35,258 nt of DNA from Alphaproteobacteria bacterium (GTDB lineage Bacteria; Pseudomonadota; Alphaproteobacteria; Rhizobiales; Beijerinckiaceae). Both the position numbers and the translations under genes were made by a program. The stretch lies in NCBI GenBank assembly GCA_021325385.1, contig JAJPHH010000144.1:1-35258 (forward strand), in the 5' to 3' direction. Shown piece by piece: positions 1-8,272 of this stretch. The notes beneath the pieces are model-generated. The model was not told the origin of the DNA, made no database searches, and was given only the letters and a program-made list of their open reading frames with translations. Numbering within the stretch: position 1 is the stretch's first letter; every line of letters begins with the position of its first letter.

Positions 1-85
1 CCCATCCCGAACTCGGCCGTCAAACGCCTTAGCGCCAATGGTACTATGTCTTAAGACCTGGGAGAGTAGGTCGCCGCCAGGCCTG
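1..85 (+). rRNA. rrf: 5S ribosomal RNA, 3' portion
   Basis: The window opens inside 5S rRNA. The conserved segments CCCATCCCGAACTCGGCCGT, GGTACTATGTC and GGGAGAGTAGGTCGCCGCC are all visible, and the molecule ends near GCCTGCC. The 5' third lies outside the window. It is followed by tRNA-fMet, the usual 23S-5S-tRNA-fMet order of alphaproteobacterial rRNA operons. The exact 3' end is uncertain by a few bases. Confidence 0.95.
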
Positions 86-168
86 CCAAGGGCGTAAATT
101 CCTCTTTCGCGAAACGCGCGTGACGAATGGCGTCGGATTTAGCCATTGGCCATACGCCCCCTTTTTGA

Positions 169-245
<77 letters not shown>

Positions 246-278
246 AATTCCCCTTGAAAGTACCAGGGGTTGAACAAG

Positions 279-310
279 CGCCCCGGACGCAAGTCCGGGG
301 CGTTCGTTTG
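279..310 (+). terminator. rRNA operon terminator hairpin
   Basis: A perfect 10-bp stem (CGCCCCGGAC / GTCCGGGGCG) with a GCAA tetraloop occupies 279-302 and is followed by the T-rich stretch TTCGTTTG. It begins about 33 bases after the tRNA-fMet CCA end, as expected for the terminator of the rRNA operon. Confidence 0.8.
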
Positions 311-456
311 TCAACTCGCCAATACCTCCGCAAATTGATCCGGCGCAGTAGCCGCCGCCGCCTGAGCGGTGGGGCTTCGCGACAGGCAAGATGCTCTTTC
401 GAGCGGGAGCGCTTAGGCGGAAACAGGCAGAAAGCGGCAAGATATGCCCTCGGGCT

Positions 457-647
457 GATCGGCCTAATGATCGGCCAAGGACGCCCGGCTGGATTGCAAA
501 GCCTCGGGAAATCAGCAGGTTGGCGGGCCGCCCAAGCCGGCCAAATGCCAGCGCCTGCAAGATCGGCCAAAAGATCGGCCAACGACCTCGCATAGGCACG
601 ATTTTTCCTTTATCTTCAAACGTCTGAGGATTTGCAGAATCGGCCAA
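457..647 (+). repeat. GATCGGCCAA repeat array upstream of fic
   Basis: The gene-free stretch 311-648 contains repeated copies of GATCGGCCAA. There are two pairs in which the copies start exactly 12 bases apart (457 and 469; 561 and 573). A further near-perfect copy (AATCGGCCAA, 638-647) abuts the fic start codon, and a weaker one sits at 535-544. Paired spacing close to one helical turn suggests protein-binding sites on one DNA face. The copy at 639-649 shares 11 bases (ATCGGCCAAAA) with the copy starting at 562. Nothing else recognisable was seen in this interval, and no protein gene is supported. Confidence 0.6.
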
Positions 648-648
648 A

Positions 649-1842
649 ATGACGCCTGAAACCGCCCAGCGCATAGAGCCGGCCCGGCCCGAGGAGGCGA
701 CCGAGGCGTTGACCGACGCCATTGCCGATCTCGTTGCTGCGGCGACCAAGCTCGGGCAGGCGCTTCATCCCCGCACAGCGGCCAACCTCGCGGACCTCAT
801 GCGGATTGCGAACACCTATTACAGCAACCTAATCGAGGGCCATAACACGCGCCCCAAAGACATCGAGCGCGCCCTCGCCGGCGATCTCGATCGCGACAAG
901 GAACGCCGCAACCTGCAAATCGAAGCGGCGGCGCACGTGCGGCTACAGGCCGAGATCGATCGCCTGGCCGAGAAAGGAAAGCTTGGCGAGCCGGCTGCGT
1001 CGGATTTTCTGCGTTGGCTGCACCGCGAGTTCTACAAGGGCGCAACCGAAGACATGCTCCGCATCCGCGGCGCTGGTCGCGAGTTCATGATGGCGCCGGG
1101 TGAATGGCGTTCGCAGCCCGAGCACGACGTTGCGGATGGTCGGCACGAGCCGCCATCCAGCGCGCGCGTTCCGGACTTCATGGCATATTTCGCCGAACGC
1201 TATCGGCTGGCGCCCCTTGGGACGGCCGGACGACTGATGGCGATGGCCGCGGCGCATCATCGCTTCAACTACATTCACCCGTTTCCGGACGGCAATGGAC
1301 GCGTAAGCCGATTGATGAGTCACGCGATGGCGCTCATTGCGGGAATCGGCGCGCATGGGCTGTGGTCGATCTCGCGCGGCCTTTCACGCGGGCTCGAAAG
1401 TCGCTCGGAATACAAGCGGATGATGGATTACGCCGACACGCCGCGGCAGGGCGATCTCGACGGGCGAGGCAATCTCTCGCTTCGTGCCCTCAATGAGTTC
1501 GTGCTGTGGTTTCTCCGGGTGTGCCTTGACCAGGTGAATTTCATGTCGGGCCTGTTCGAGATCGACGCTCTTGCGAAGCGCCTCCGAACCTATGTCGCGC
1601 GAAGCGATGCATTGAAGCCGGAAGCGACACGGTTGCTCGAGGAAGCACTTATTCGCGGCGAGTTCGAGCGGGGCGAGATCGCGAGGATTACCGGATTGCC
1701 GGAGCGCAGTGCACGGCGCGTGCTGAAGGAAGTCATCGACGCCGGCCTGCTTGCGTCGGACACACCGAAGGGCGCGGTCTCGCTTCGCTTCCCGGCGGAC
1801 ACCCTAGATGTTCTATTTCCGCGCTTGTTCGCCGAAGCGTGA
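649..1842 (+). CDS. Fic family protein (class II, probable AMP-transferase)
   Basis: This 397-residue Fic-domain protein likely transfers AMP (or another NMP) from a nucleotide to hydroxyl side chains of target proteins. The complete active-site motif HPFPDGNGR is at residues 210-218. An N-terminal inhibitory-helix motif, S59-N-L-I-E63-G64, matches (S/T)xxxE(G/N) and makes it a class II, self-inhibited Fic protein. The C-terminal ~80 residues look like a winged helix (segments [17 protein letters not shown] and a following Gly-Leu-Leu turn), as in many stand-alone Fic proteins, so DNA binding and autoregulation are possible. An in-frame stop at 625 and no other in-frame start make ATG 649 the start. 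No good Shine-Dalgarno sequence precedes it, and a GATCGGCCAA-type repeat lies directly against the ATG. A strong terminator follows. The target protein is unknown. Confidence 0.92.
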   Translation: MTPETAQRIEPARPEEATEALTDAIADLVAAATKLGQALHPRTAANLADLMRIANTYYSNLIEGHNTRPKDIERALAGDLDRDKERRNLQIEAAAHVRLQAEIDRLAEKGKLGEPAASDFLRWLHREFYKGATEDMLRIRGAGREFMMAPGEWRSQPEHDVADGRHEPPSSARVPDFMAYFAERYRLAPLGTAGRLMAMAAAHHRFNYIHPFPDGNGRVSRLMSHAMALIAGIGAHGLWSISRGLSRGLESRSEYKRMMDYADTPRQGDLDGRGNLSLRALNEFVLWFLRVCLDQVNFMSGLFEIDALAKRLRTYVARSDALKPEATRLLEEALIRGEFERGEIARITGLPERSARRVLKEVIDAGLLASDTPKGAVSLRFPADTLDVLFPRLFAEA

Positions 1843-1899
1843 GCCGGCCCCGAATACGTCAACTCCACAATACCTAGCCCATCGTAACGGAGTCGGAAC

Positions 1900-1930
1900 G
1901 CCGCTAAGCGTCTGCTTAGCGGCATTTTTA
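1900..1930 (+). terminator. Rho-independent terminator of fic
   Basis: GCCGCTAAGC (1900-1909) pairs with GCTTAGCGGC (1914-1923) around a 4-base loop and is followed by ATTTTTATTT. A second GC-rich dyad (TTGGCGCG / CGCGCCAA, 1932-1955) lies directly downstream but has no T-run of its own. Confidence 0.85.
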
Positions 1931-2045
1931 TTTGGCGCGCTGCGCGCCGCGCCAATGATCGCGTTCGAAATTTGAACGCCGAGACAAGTGCGAATTCCCT
2001 CCATCGACGTCGCCTGACTGTCCGGCGGACAAGGCGAGGCGATCG

Positions 2046-2774
2046 TCATCGCCCGCGCAGCCCAAGCGCTCCGCCCGCGCTGAGCGGCGCCGCTCCGCAA
2101 GGCGCGATGATCGGCGTCGGCTTTCCTTCCCACCGGAAGACATAAGCGCCGTCCTTGCGCACATTAGTGACCAGCGTCGGCCGGAAGCAGGCCAGGCATG
2201 TCCCGCCTCGTTTCCGAACGCTCGGATAGACGATGCCGAGCGCTCCGGCCTCAAGGAGTTGCTCGGCAAGTTCCTGCGAGGCGACATAGCTCTCGGGATC
2301 CAAACAAGCTCGAAAGGCCTCCGCGCCGCGGATATCGTGAAAATCGGCGCTGAAATCGGCGAGATAATCGTCGTAGACCGCCTCCTCCTCGAGCCATCCG
2401 ACTTCGAGGAGCTCCCGGCTCTTGTGATAGGCGATTTCGGCCTGCGACGTGTCCAGCTCAAACGCCCCGTACCACGCGCCGCGATCTGGCCCGTTGAAAC
2501 GGCTGCCGAGCGGATGGGCGTGGCAGAACGCGGCGTTCACGATGCGGTAATAAGGCACGCCGAAGACAAGCTCGTGAACGCTGACGCCCGGCAGGAGGCC
2601 GTTCTCGGCAAGCAGCCGATCGTTGGTGGCGTTGTCGAGGTCGAAGATTTGCGGCAGGTCTGCATCGCTGGCCGCGGCGCGGACGAGCACACTGTCGCCG
2701 CTGGCGCTGTATTTGGCGGGGATGAGGCGATGCGTGTCGTATTGTCGGATCAGACTCGTCCGCGGCAGATTCAC
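2046..2774 (-). CDS. RES-domain toxin (NAD-degrading family)
   Basis: This 242-residue protein has the RES domain, the toxin half of RES/Xre modules. Characterised relatives (MbcT, Pseudomonas putida Res) destroy NAD+. Likely active-site residues are Arg92 (in SRFN), Tyr102, Glu113 (in AEIAYH) and Ser185 (in GIVYPSVR). Their spacing is close to the R-Y-E-S pattern of P. putida Res. The ~60-residue N-terminal extension before the core is longer than in the smallest family members. The GTG start at 2774-2772 overlaps the antitoxin stop in the string ATGTGA, implying coupled translation. A longer reading to 2900 would run through the antitoxin gene and is rejected. The assignment is secure from motif plus neighbour; the NAD activity is inferred from the family. 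Confidence 0.9.
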   Translation of the reverse strand: MNLPRTSLIRQYDTHRLIPAKYSASGDSVLVRAAASDADLPQIFDLDNATNDRLLAENGLLPGVSVHELVFGVPYYRIVNAAFCHAHPLGSRFNGPDRGAWYGAFELDTSQAEIAYHKSRELLEVGWLEEEAVYDDYLADFSADFHDIRGAEAFRACLDPESYVASQELAEQLLEAGALGIVYPSVRKRGGTCLACFRPTLVTNVRKDGAYVFRWEGKPTPIIAPCGAAPLSAGGALGLRGR

Positions 2775-3208
2775 ATCCCGCCTCGACGGGCGTCGAGCAG
2801 CCGGCGCACGGTTTGCATCGCCGCCTGTCCGCCCTTCATCATGTAAGCCAAGGGCGTTCGGCCCCCGAAAATCGGATTTTCGTTCGGGAGCTGGACCCAT
2901 TTGTCGGCCAGCTTCTTCGAGTAGAGGATGTTCAGCGCTTTGAAGATGCCGATCACGTATGAAATGCGGGTCAGCCGGTCCGCATCAAGCGTCCGGTCGG
3001 GGTTCTTCTTCATTTCGTAAAAGGGGCCATTCGATATCCCGCCGAGCAGCGTCCGAGCGTCCTCGTCGCGGACCCCCCAATGGCCCATAATGTTGAAGAA
3101 GGTCCGGATGGCGGCCGGGCTGAGGCGCTCGCGCTCTCCTTTCGACGTGAGATCGACGATGGGCGAGGGCGGATAGCGCGTCTGAGGATAAGCGGAAACG
3201 TGGCTCAT
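2771..3208 (-). CDS. Xre/MbcA/ParS-type antitoxin of the RES pair
   Basis: A 145-residue antitoxin. The C-terminal toxin-binding domain is clear: LGGISNGPFYEMKK, then a helical segment, then PNENPIFGGRTPLAYM and VRRLLDARRGGM. The F-GG-TPL and R-LLDA-RGG signatures typify the DUF2384 antitoxin family. The preceding region (about residues 25-60) is the expected helix-turn-helix, which would bind the operator. Two ATGs are available. ATG 3208 sits 7 bases after TAGGA and is preferred over ATG 3214, which lies only 2 bases after it. It precedes and overlaps the RES toxin gene by 4 bases. An inverted repeat in its promoter suggests autorepression. Confidence 0.9.
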   Translation of the reverse strand: MSHVSAYPQTRYPPSPIVDLTSKGERERLSPAAIRTFFNIMGHWGVRDEDARTLLGGISNGPFYEMKKNPDRTLDADRLTRISYVIGIFKALNILYSKKLADKWVQLPNENPIFGGRTPLAYMMKGGQAAMQTVRRLLDARRGGM

Positions 3209-3215
3209 CGGCATA

Positions 3216-3259
3216 TCCTATTGTTGATTACAAATACTCCTGAATAGGAGAACAATCAA
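3216..3259 (-). promoter_or_regulatory. Promoter/operator of the RES-Xre operon
   Basis: On the minus strand, TTGATT (complement of 3254-3259) and TATTTG (3231-3236) are separated by exactly 17 bases and could serve as -35 and -10. The spacer holds a dyad CTCCT-ATTC-AGGAG (3237-3250). A longer inverted repeat, TCCTATT (3216-3222) and AATAGGA (3243-3249), links it to the ribosome-binding site. Binding of the Xre antitoxin here would block RNA polymerase. Promoter hexamers are weak matches; the dyads are directly visible. Confidence 0.55.
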
Positions 3260-3343
3260 GCCGGCGCTCGAAGAAACGTTTTTCGGTCACGGCCGCAATC
3301 CTCGACCCCAACAGGCGGCGCCGTTTCGCTCGCCCAGACTAGC

Positions 3344-4093
3344 TCACGCCGGAATACGCAAGAAATCCAACGGCGCGGGCGACGTTTCGTCGAGCACGGC
3401 CGCGGTCAGCGCGCCGCCATAGACCGCGCCCGTATCGATATTGGTGCGGAAAGGCCGTCGCTCGGGGCCGTCAAGCCGAGGCGTGTGGCCATGGATCACG
3501 TGTTTGCCGAAATCGTGATCCACTTCGAGAAAGTCTTCGCGAATCCAGAGGCGGTCATGGTCGCTCTGCCGGTCGTAAGGCGCGGCGGGGCGAAGGCCGG
3601 CATGAACATAGATTCGACCGGCGTCTTCGCGCCAAGTCGGCAGCCGCTCCATCCACTCGATCGCCTCCGCCATGGCTTGGCCGCTCTCGTCGCCAATTCC
3701 GCTAAAGGATTCGATCGTCTCGAGGCCGCCATTCACGAGCCACAGACCGTCGCCCTTACGCGCCCAGTCGATCATCATCTGCTCGTGATTGCCGCGCAGA
3801 CAAACGACGGTCGACGTCGCCTCCTGGAGCGCCCGGACCATGGCGACGGTTTTGGCGCTATCGGGCCCCCGATCGACGAGATCGCCGATGAAAATCGCTC
3901 TCAGGGCGTGGTCGGCCGGATGCGCCGCGGCAATGGCCGCAAGCAGCGCGGCGAGAAGATCGGCGCAGCCATGGACATCGCCGATCGCGTAGATCCTCAT
4001 CGGCGACGGCGAGGCGACGCGGCCGACCCGCGCGAAAGCCGCGACCGCGTCGCTCGCCGCCCGATCGAGGAATTGCTCTGGCCCTCTGGCCAT
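3344..4093 (-). CDS. PPP-family metallophosphoesterase (Ser/Thr phosphatase-like)
   Basis: A 249-residue calcineurin-like phosphoesterase with the full PPP signature set: GDVHG (about residue 38), GDLVDRG (about 69), GNHEQ (about 100), a later histidine in YVHAGLRP, and HGHTP near residue 200. These ligate two metal ions. The length and motif spacing fit bacterial PrpA/PrpB-type protein phosphatases and ApaH-like Ap4A hydrolases, and the sequence alone does not decide between them. The start at ATG 4093 gives 31 residues before the fold. An internal ATG at 4000 (MRIYAIGDVHG) is a reasonable alternative start, since the core begins there. It is divergent from purU across about 220 bases. Confidence 0.85.
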   Translation of the reverse strand: MARGPEQFLDRAASDAVAAFARVGRVASPSPMRIYAIGDVHGCADLLAALLAAIAAAHPADHALRAIFIGDLVDRGPDSAKTVAMVRALQEATSTVVCLRGNHEQMMIDWARKGDGLWLVNGGLETIESFSGIGDESGQAMAEAIEWMERLPTWREDAGRIYVHAGLRPAAPYDRQSDHDRLWIREDFLEVDHDFGKHVIHGHTPRLDGPERRPFRTNIDTGAVYGGALTAAVLDETSPAPLDFLRIPA

Positions 4094-4316
4094 ATGGACT
4101 CTCGTCTGATTGCCGACATCGGCCGGCGAGGTCGGTTTAACACCGGCAGTCCCGGGAAACTCAATCAGCGCCTTTCATGGCCTCCTGATGGCCCCAACTC
4201 ATTTTTGCTTAGGCGAGCCGTTATTAAACAGAGGGTTCCTCTTGACGGCCAACCCGTCCTTGCGGCCACTTGGCGGCCGCGTTGACGCAAAAGCGTCGCC
4301 AACAGAGGCGATTCGA

Positions 4317-5180
4317 ATGGCCGGGCCCCGACATATTCTCACTCTTTCCTGCGCCAACCGGCCAGGCATCGTCGCGAGGGTCTCTACCTGCCTGTTCGAG
4401 AGCGGCGCGAACATTCTCGATGCGCAGCAATTCGACGACACCGAGACCGGCAATTTTTTCATGCGCGTCGTTTTCGACGCCGCCGCCGAGCCGATCGAGC
4501 ACGCCGCGTTGCGCAGCCGTTTCGAGGCGATCGCCGGAACCTTCGCCATGACTTGGTCGCTGCGACCGAGCGACGAGAAAAAACGCGTCCTGATCCTCGT
4601 CTCCCGTTTCGACCATTGCCTGGTCGATCTGCTCTATCGTTGGCGCAGCGGCGAACTCAGGATGGACGTCGTCGGGATCGGCGCCAATTACTCGCGCGAG
4701 ACCTACGCGCATATCGATTTCGGCGATCTCCCATTCCATTATTTGCCGGTTACGAAGCAAACCAAGCTCGAGCAAGAGACGCAGATCTGGGAGTTGGTGC
4801 GGGCGACGAAATGCGACGTGGTTGTGCTCGCCCGCTATATGCAGATCCTCTCCGATGGCCTCGTCGCCAAGCTGCAGGGGCGCGCGATCAACATCCATCA
4901 CTCCTTCCTGCCCGGCTTCAAAGGCGCTCGTCCCTATCACCAGGCGCATGAGCGCGGCGTCAAGCTGATCGGCGCGACCGCCCATTACGTGACTTCCGAT
5001 CTCGATGAGGGCCCGATCATCGAACAGGACGTCGAGATGATCACGCATCGCGACACGCCCGAAGATCTCGTGCGCAAGGGCCGCGACATCGAGCGGCGGG
5101 TGCTCGCCCGAGCGCTGGCCCATCACCTCGAAGATCGGGTGCTGCTCAACCGCAACAAGACTGTGGTCTTCGCCGGCTAG
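4317..5180 (+). CDS. purU: Formyltetrahydrofolate deformylase
   Basis: A 287-residue PurU: hydrolyses 10-formyl-tetrahydrofolate to formate and tetrahydrofolate, balancing one-carbon pools and supplying formate. The N-terminal ACT domain (about residues 5-80, [17 protein letters not shown]) is followed by the formyltransferase-fold catalytic domain, with [16 protein letters not shown] and the aspartate in DLDEGPII marking the active site. Length is normal for the family. ATG 4317 is chosen because AGAGG lies 8 bases upstream and the ACT domain begins at once; an upstream in-frame reading to 4110 has no homologous content. Its stop codon shares the bases CTAG (5177-5180) with the convergent LssY_C gene. 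Confidence 0.95.
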   Translation: MAGPRHILTLSCANRPGIVARVSTCLFESGANILDAQQFDDTETGNFFMRVVFDAAAEPIEHAALRSRFEAIAGTFAMTWSLRPSDEKKRVLILVSRFDHCLVDLLYRWRSGELRMDVVGIGANYSRETYAHIDFGDLPFHYLPVTKQTKLEQETQIWELVRATKCDVVVLARYMQILSDGLVAKLQGRAINIHHSFLPGFKGARPYHQAHERGVKLIGATAHYVTSDLDEGPIIEQDVEMITHRDTPEDLVRKGRDIERRVLARALAHHLEDRVLLNRNKTVVFAG

Positions 5181-6025
5181 GCGCCGCGATGGAAGAAGGA
5201 GGCGATCGGCGCCCCAATGTTGCGCCAGATCCAGCCCCGGGTCTGAACGAGCGGCGGCGTCGGCAAGGTCGCCGGCTGCGCGTTATGATTGTCGCATCCA
5301 GGCGTTAGCTTGCTGAAGCGGATTTCGCCGTCCGTGTAATAGAAGTCGCCGCCGCCATTGCGCAGCGCGATCGAAGGCTCCACGCCGCTCGTTTCGTAGC
5401 TCGCATCGACCTTGTTGGCCGCGACGAGATCGACGGAGAGGAGGTCGCGTTCCGCGTCGATGTCCGGCGCGATATGATGCGTGACCTGGCCCGTGTAATG
5501 ACTGACGCCGATTCCGCGATCGAATGTCGCCGCGCCGAGCCATACTGGCAGGCCGTCGTCGCCGGCGTCGAGAACCTTCCAGAAACGTACGTGATGCCGC
5601 GTGTCGGCGCTGCGGCCGGCCGGCTTCTCGAAAGCGAGGTCTTCGCGGCGACCGAGATAGAAGAGAGGGCTGACCGGCGCTTTCGAATAAGGGCGGTTGA
5701 AGAGGACGCTGCCGGTGATTTTAAGGCTTGATTTAAGCGTGATCGGATCGGCCGGCGACCAGCCGGCGGCTTGCATCGCGCAGATCACATCCGTCTCGCT
5801 GCCCTCGAGGCCGACATTGAGCGCGTCGCCGGGCATCCCGAGCGAGGTGACGGTCGTCATCGGCAGCGGGTCGAGCCCCTTTTGACGCTCGTGGCGCCGC
5901 CAAAGAGCCGGAAGCGCGACATAGGCGAGGCTGAGATAAATTGCGATCAGACTCAGCGCGACGAAGCCGATCCGCCGCCGCCGCAAGCGCCGGCGCGTTT
6001 CCCGCGGCAAGCTCGGCGCGCTCAT
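5177..6025 (-). CDS. LssY_C-domain membrane-anchored protein
   Basis: A 282-residue protein with an arginine-rich N-terminus, one transmembrane helix (about residues 19-42) and a large LssY C-terminal domain. Recognisable family segments are [48 protein letters not shown] and a late FYYTDGEI. The domain is found alone or fused to PAP2 phosphatase or DedA-type membrane domains, and its function is unknown. The globular part is probably periplasmic. ATG 6025 follows AGGAG by 6 bases. It lies 54 bases downstream of the aminotransferase gene on the same strand and may be co-transcribed. It ends tail-to-tail with purU, with overlapping stops. Confidence 0.85.
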   Translation of the reverse strand: MSAPSLPRETRRRLRRRRIGFVALSLIAIYLSLAYVALPALWRRHERQKGLDPLPMTTVTSLGMPGDALNVGLEGSETDVICAMQAAGWSPADPITLKSSLKITGSVLFNRPYSKAPVSPLFYLGRREDLAFEKPAGRSADTRHHVRFWKVLDAGDDGLPVWLGAATFDRGIGVSHYTGQVTHHIAPDIDAERDLLSVDLVAANKVDASYETSGVEPSIALRNGGGDFYYTDGEIRFSKLTPGCDNHNAQPATLPTPPLVQTRGWIWRNIGAPIASFFHRGA

Positions 6026-6079
6026 GCCGGCTCCTGATCCGTGGCTCCGCCCTCGTCGATGAGTTTGTCGGCGCGCCCC

Positions 6080-7264
6080 TCACCGCGGCAGGTTGCGTCG
6101 GCTCAGGAAATCGCCGATCCGTTCGAGCGCGCGCCCAATATTCTCGGTCGAGTTCGCGTAGGACAGGCGGATGAAGCCTTCGCCATAGACGCCGAAATCC
6201 GGTCCGCCGATCGTCGCGACGCCGGCGTCTTCGAGCAGCGCTGAAGCGAGCGACTTGGCCTTCCATCCAGTCGCGGCGACGTTCGGAAAGGCGTAGAAGG
6301 CGCCCTTCGGCGTCGCCGCACGCACGCCCGGCAGCTTGTTGAGCCCGTCGACAACGACGGTGCGGCGGCGATCGAATTCAGCGACCATGTCCCGCACCGC
6401 GTCCTGCGGCCCCGTCAACGCGGCGAGGCCGGCGAACTGCGTCGGCGCATTGACGCAGGAATAGGAATTGACCGCGAGTTTGCGCGCGTTATCGTAAAGC
6501 GGCTTCGGCCACACTGAAAAGCCGAGCCGCCAACCGGTCATCGCGTAAGTTTTCGACCAGCCGTCGAGCAGGATGAGTCGCTCGCGTATTTCCGGATATG
6601 CGAGCAGCGTTTGGTGGGCGAGACCGTCATAGGTCATCTGGCCGTAGATTTCATCGGAAAGGATCGCGACGTCAGGCCAGCGGTCGAGGCCGGCTACGAA
6701 CCTGTCGATCTCCGCCTTCGGCGTTACGCCGCCTGTCGGGTTGGCTGGCGAATTGAGGATGATGAGCCGCGTTTTCGGCGTGATCAGGCTCAAGACTTCT
6801 TCGGCGGAAAAGGCGAAGCTATTCTCTTCGCGCACTGGAATTGGGATAGGGGTCGCGCCGGTATATTCGATCATCGAGCGATAGATCGGAAATCCCGGAT
6901 CCGGATAGAGGATGTCGGCGCCCGGCTCGCCGAACATCACGATCGCCATATACATCGTCACCTTGCCGCCCGGAACGATGAGGACGAGATCGGGCGAGAC
7001 CTCGACATTGAAGCGCCGCTTGAGATCGGCCGCGACCGCTTCCCGCAGGACGGGAACGCCCGTCGCCGGCGTATAGCCGTGCTGCCCATCGCGTAAAGCT
7101 TTGACGGCCGCCTCGACGATGTGCGGCGGCGTCGAAAAGTCCGGCTGGCCGATGCCGAGATTGATGATGTCGCGGCCCTGCCGCTGCAGCTCGCCGGCCC
7201 GGGCGAGAACGGCGAAGGCGTTCTCCTCGCCGATGCGCGAGAAGGCGGAATTGACGTGCAGCAT
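6080..7264 (-). CDS. Class I/II pyridoxal-phosphate aminotransferase
   Basis: A 394-residue fold-type I aminotransferase. Visible features are NLGIGQPDFSTP near the N-terminus, GYTPATGVPVLREAVA (substrate and cofactor region), NSPANPTGG, SDEIYGQMTYDG, the PLP lysine in GWSKTYAMTGWRLG (about residue 234) and the terminal FIRLSYANS with the carboxylate-binding arginine. This is the aspartate/aromatic/alanine aminotransferase group, and the amino donor cannot be named. It is distinct from the clearer aspartate aminotransferase at 30200-31402, so the window holds two paralogues. ATG 7264 follows GAGGAA by 7 bases. It sits upstream of the LssY_C gene on the same strand. Confidence 0.9.
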   Translation of the reverse strand: MLHVNSAFSRIGEENAFAVLARAGELQRQGRDIINLGIGQPDFSTPPHIVEAAVKALRDGQHGYTPATGVPVLREAVAADLKRRFNVEVSPDLVLIVPGGKVTMYMAIVMFGEPGADILYPDPGFPIYRSMIEYTGATPIPIPVREENSFAFSAEEVLSLITPKTRLIILNSPANPTGGVTPKAEIDRFVAGLDRWPDVAILSDEIYGQMTYDGLAHQTLLAYPEIRERLILLDGWSKTYAMTGWRLGFSVWPKPLYDNARKLAVNSYSCVNAPTQFAGLAALTGPQDAVRDMVAEFDRRRTVVVDGLNKLPGVRAATPKGAFYAFPNVAATGWKAKSLASALLEDAGVATIGGPDFGVYGEGFIRLSYANSTENIGRALERIGDFLSRRNLPR

Positions 7265-7376
7265 GGGCGCTTCCTCTGTTGACGCGCCTATCTGCCGCGA
7301 AGAGCGCCTGGAATCAACCGAAGGCCGCGACGATCGCGTCGCGCAGACAGCGGCTTCTTAGCAGGCGCGCCCGCAT

Positions 7377-8006
7377 CTATTCACGGAATTTCGGCCAGAG
7401 GCGAAGCCGTTGGCCGAGCGGCGAAGCCGCTCCTTTCTCGGTCCAATCCGGCGCAGCGCCGATCGCGTGGCGAATGCTGCTTCGGACCCAATTTCCCCAA
7501 CCCGGCAGCCGGGCCAAAATACGTCCGCCCGGTCCAAAGGCCTGACGCGACCAAGTCGAATAGTCGCACCTATCGACCTGACGCTCGACGCCTGAGGCGG
7601 TGAAGGTCAGAAGCGTCGTTCCCGGAAGACAAAATGTTCGCAAGCTTCGCGCGGAGGAGCAGCGGAGGGTCCAGGCGACGATCGCCCCGTCAAATCCCGC
7701 GGTTTCGATCCTGAATTGCAGGTTGAACCCGACCGTCTCGCGAAAGAGACCTTCCCAGGCTTTCCTTATGTCGTCGCCTGTCAATCGCCCTGCGAGTTGG
7801 TTCAAGAGCGCCGCGTCGCCGGCGTAGCATCGCATGACTTTCTCGATGTCTTTCGCTTGCGCGGCGGAGAATAACCTGTGCGCTTGCCTGAAAGAAGCGT
7901 CGCCGATCGAAAACGCCTCGCGCCGGCGTGCCCGCTCATGTTGAGCCGCTACGGGCGGTGTGATTGTAACGCCAAAGTCGTACGGCGATGTCGTGGCTTC
8001 GACCAT
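7377..8006 (-). CDS. SnoaL-like (NTF2-fold) protein
   Basis: A 209-residue protein whose middle (about residues 40-150) resembles the SnoaL/NTF2-like fold. It has a first helix FRQAHRLFSAAQAKDIEKVMRCYAGDAALL, then DDIRKAWEGLF and beta strands ending in VERQVDRCDYSTW. The residue pattern DIEKVMxxYAxDA is typical of this fold. No catalytic motif can be assigned, and such proteins include cyclases, isomerases and non-enzymatic binding proteins. ATG 8006 is supported by AGGAGG 9 bases upstream. The C-terminal ~50 residues are rich in Trp, Arg and Gly and are not recognised. Confidence 0.7.
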   Translation of the reverse strand: MVEATTSPYDFGVTITPPVAAQHERARRREAFSIGDASFRQAHRLFSAAQAKDIEKVMRCYAGDAALLNQLAGRLTGDDIRKAWEGLFRETVGFNLQFRIETAGFDGAIVAWTLRCSSARSLRTFCLPGTTLLTFTASGVERQVDRCDYSTWSRQAFGPGGRILARLPGWGNWVRSSIRHAIGAAPDWTEKGAASPLGQRLRLWPKFRE

Positions 8007-8173
8007 CGGTTCTGACCTCCTCGCGCTGGACGCGGCGCTGCGGGCGAAGCCATAGCGCAGCCCCGTTTCCGGACTTACGTCGCGATGTGAAGAAAGGTGA
8101 AGGAAATGCGGCGCCTATGCGGCTGAGCCAAATCGTGCGGCCGATGGAAACAACGCCGAGTCCGGGATTCTAA

Positions 8174-8272
8174 CCATATTTCAGCGGGCGTTGAATTTCG
8201 ACCTTGGGCAAGTTTTCGCCGGGCGCTTCGCGAGAAAAAGGAAGAATCCCGCTTCCGTACTTCAGCGGGCGT
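8174..8272. repeat. Imperfect 18-bp direct repeat at a gene end
   Basis: Two 18-base segments (8174-8191 and 8255-8272) match at 16 of 18 positions, share the core TTCAGCGGGCGT, and are offset by 81 bases. The second copy contains the stop codon of the minus-strand CxxC-protein gene; the first lies just downstream of that gene. The rest of 8007-8261 shows no gene. Confidence 0.6.

Noticed and set aside
457-582. GATCGGCCAA copies considered as a CRISPR array
   Set aside because: Repeats are only 10-12 bases, spacing is irregular between pairs, and no cas genes are present.
1932-1955. GC-rich dyad TTGGCGCG/CGCGCCAA as a terminator for the RES gene
   Set aside because: On the minus strand it is followed by A-rich, not T-rich, sequence; it may only reinforce the fic terminator.
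4110-4316. In-frame 69-codon N-terminal extension of purU
   Set aside because: No family-like sequence, and a proper ribosome-binding site stands before ATG 4317.
4224-5126. 300-codon minus-strand frame antisense to purU
   Set aside because: It covers the conserved PurU catalytic domain on the other strand and shows no recognisable motif; a GC-rich shadow frame.
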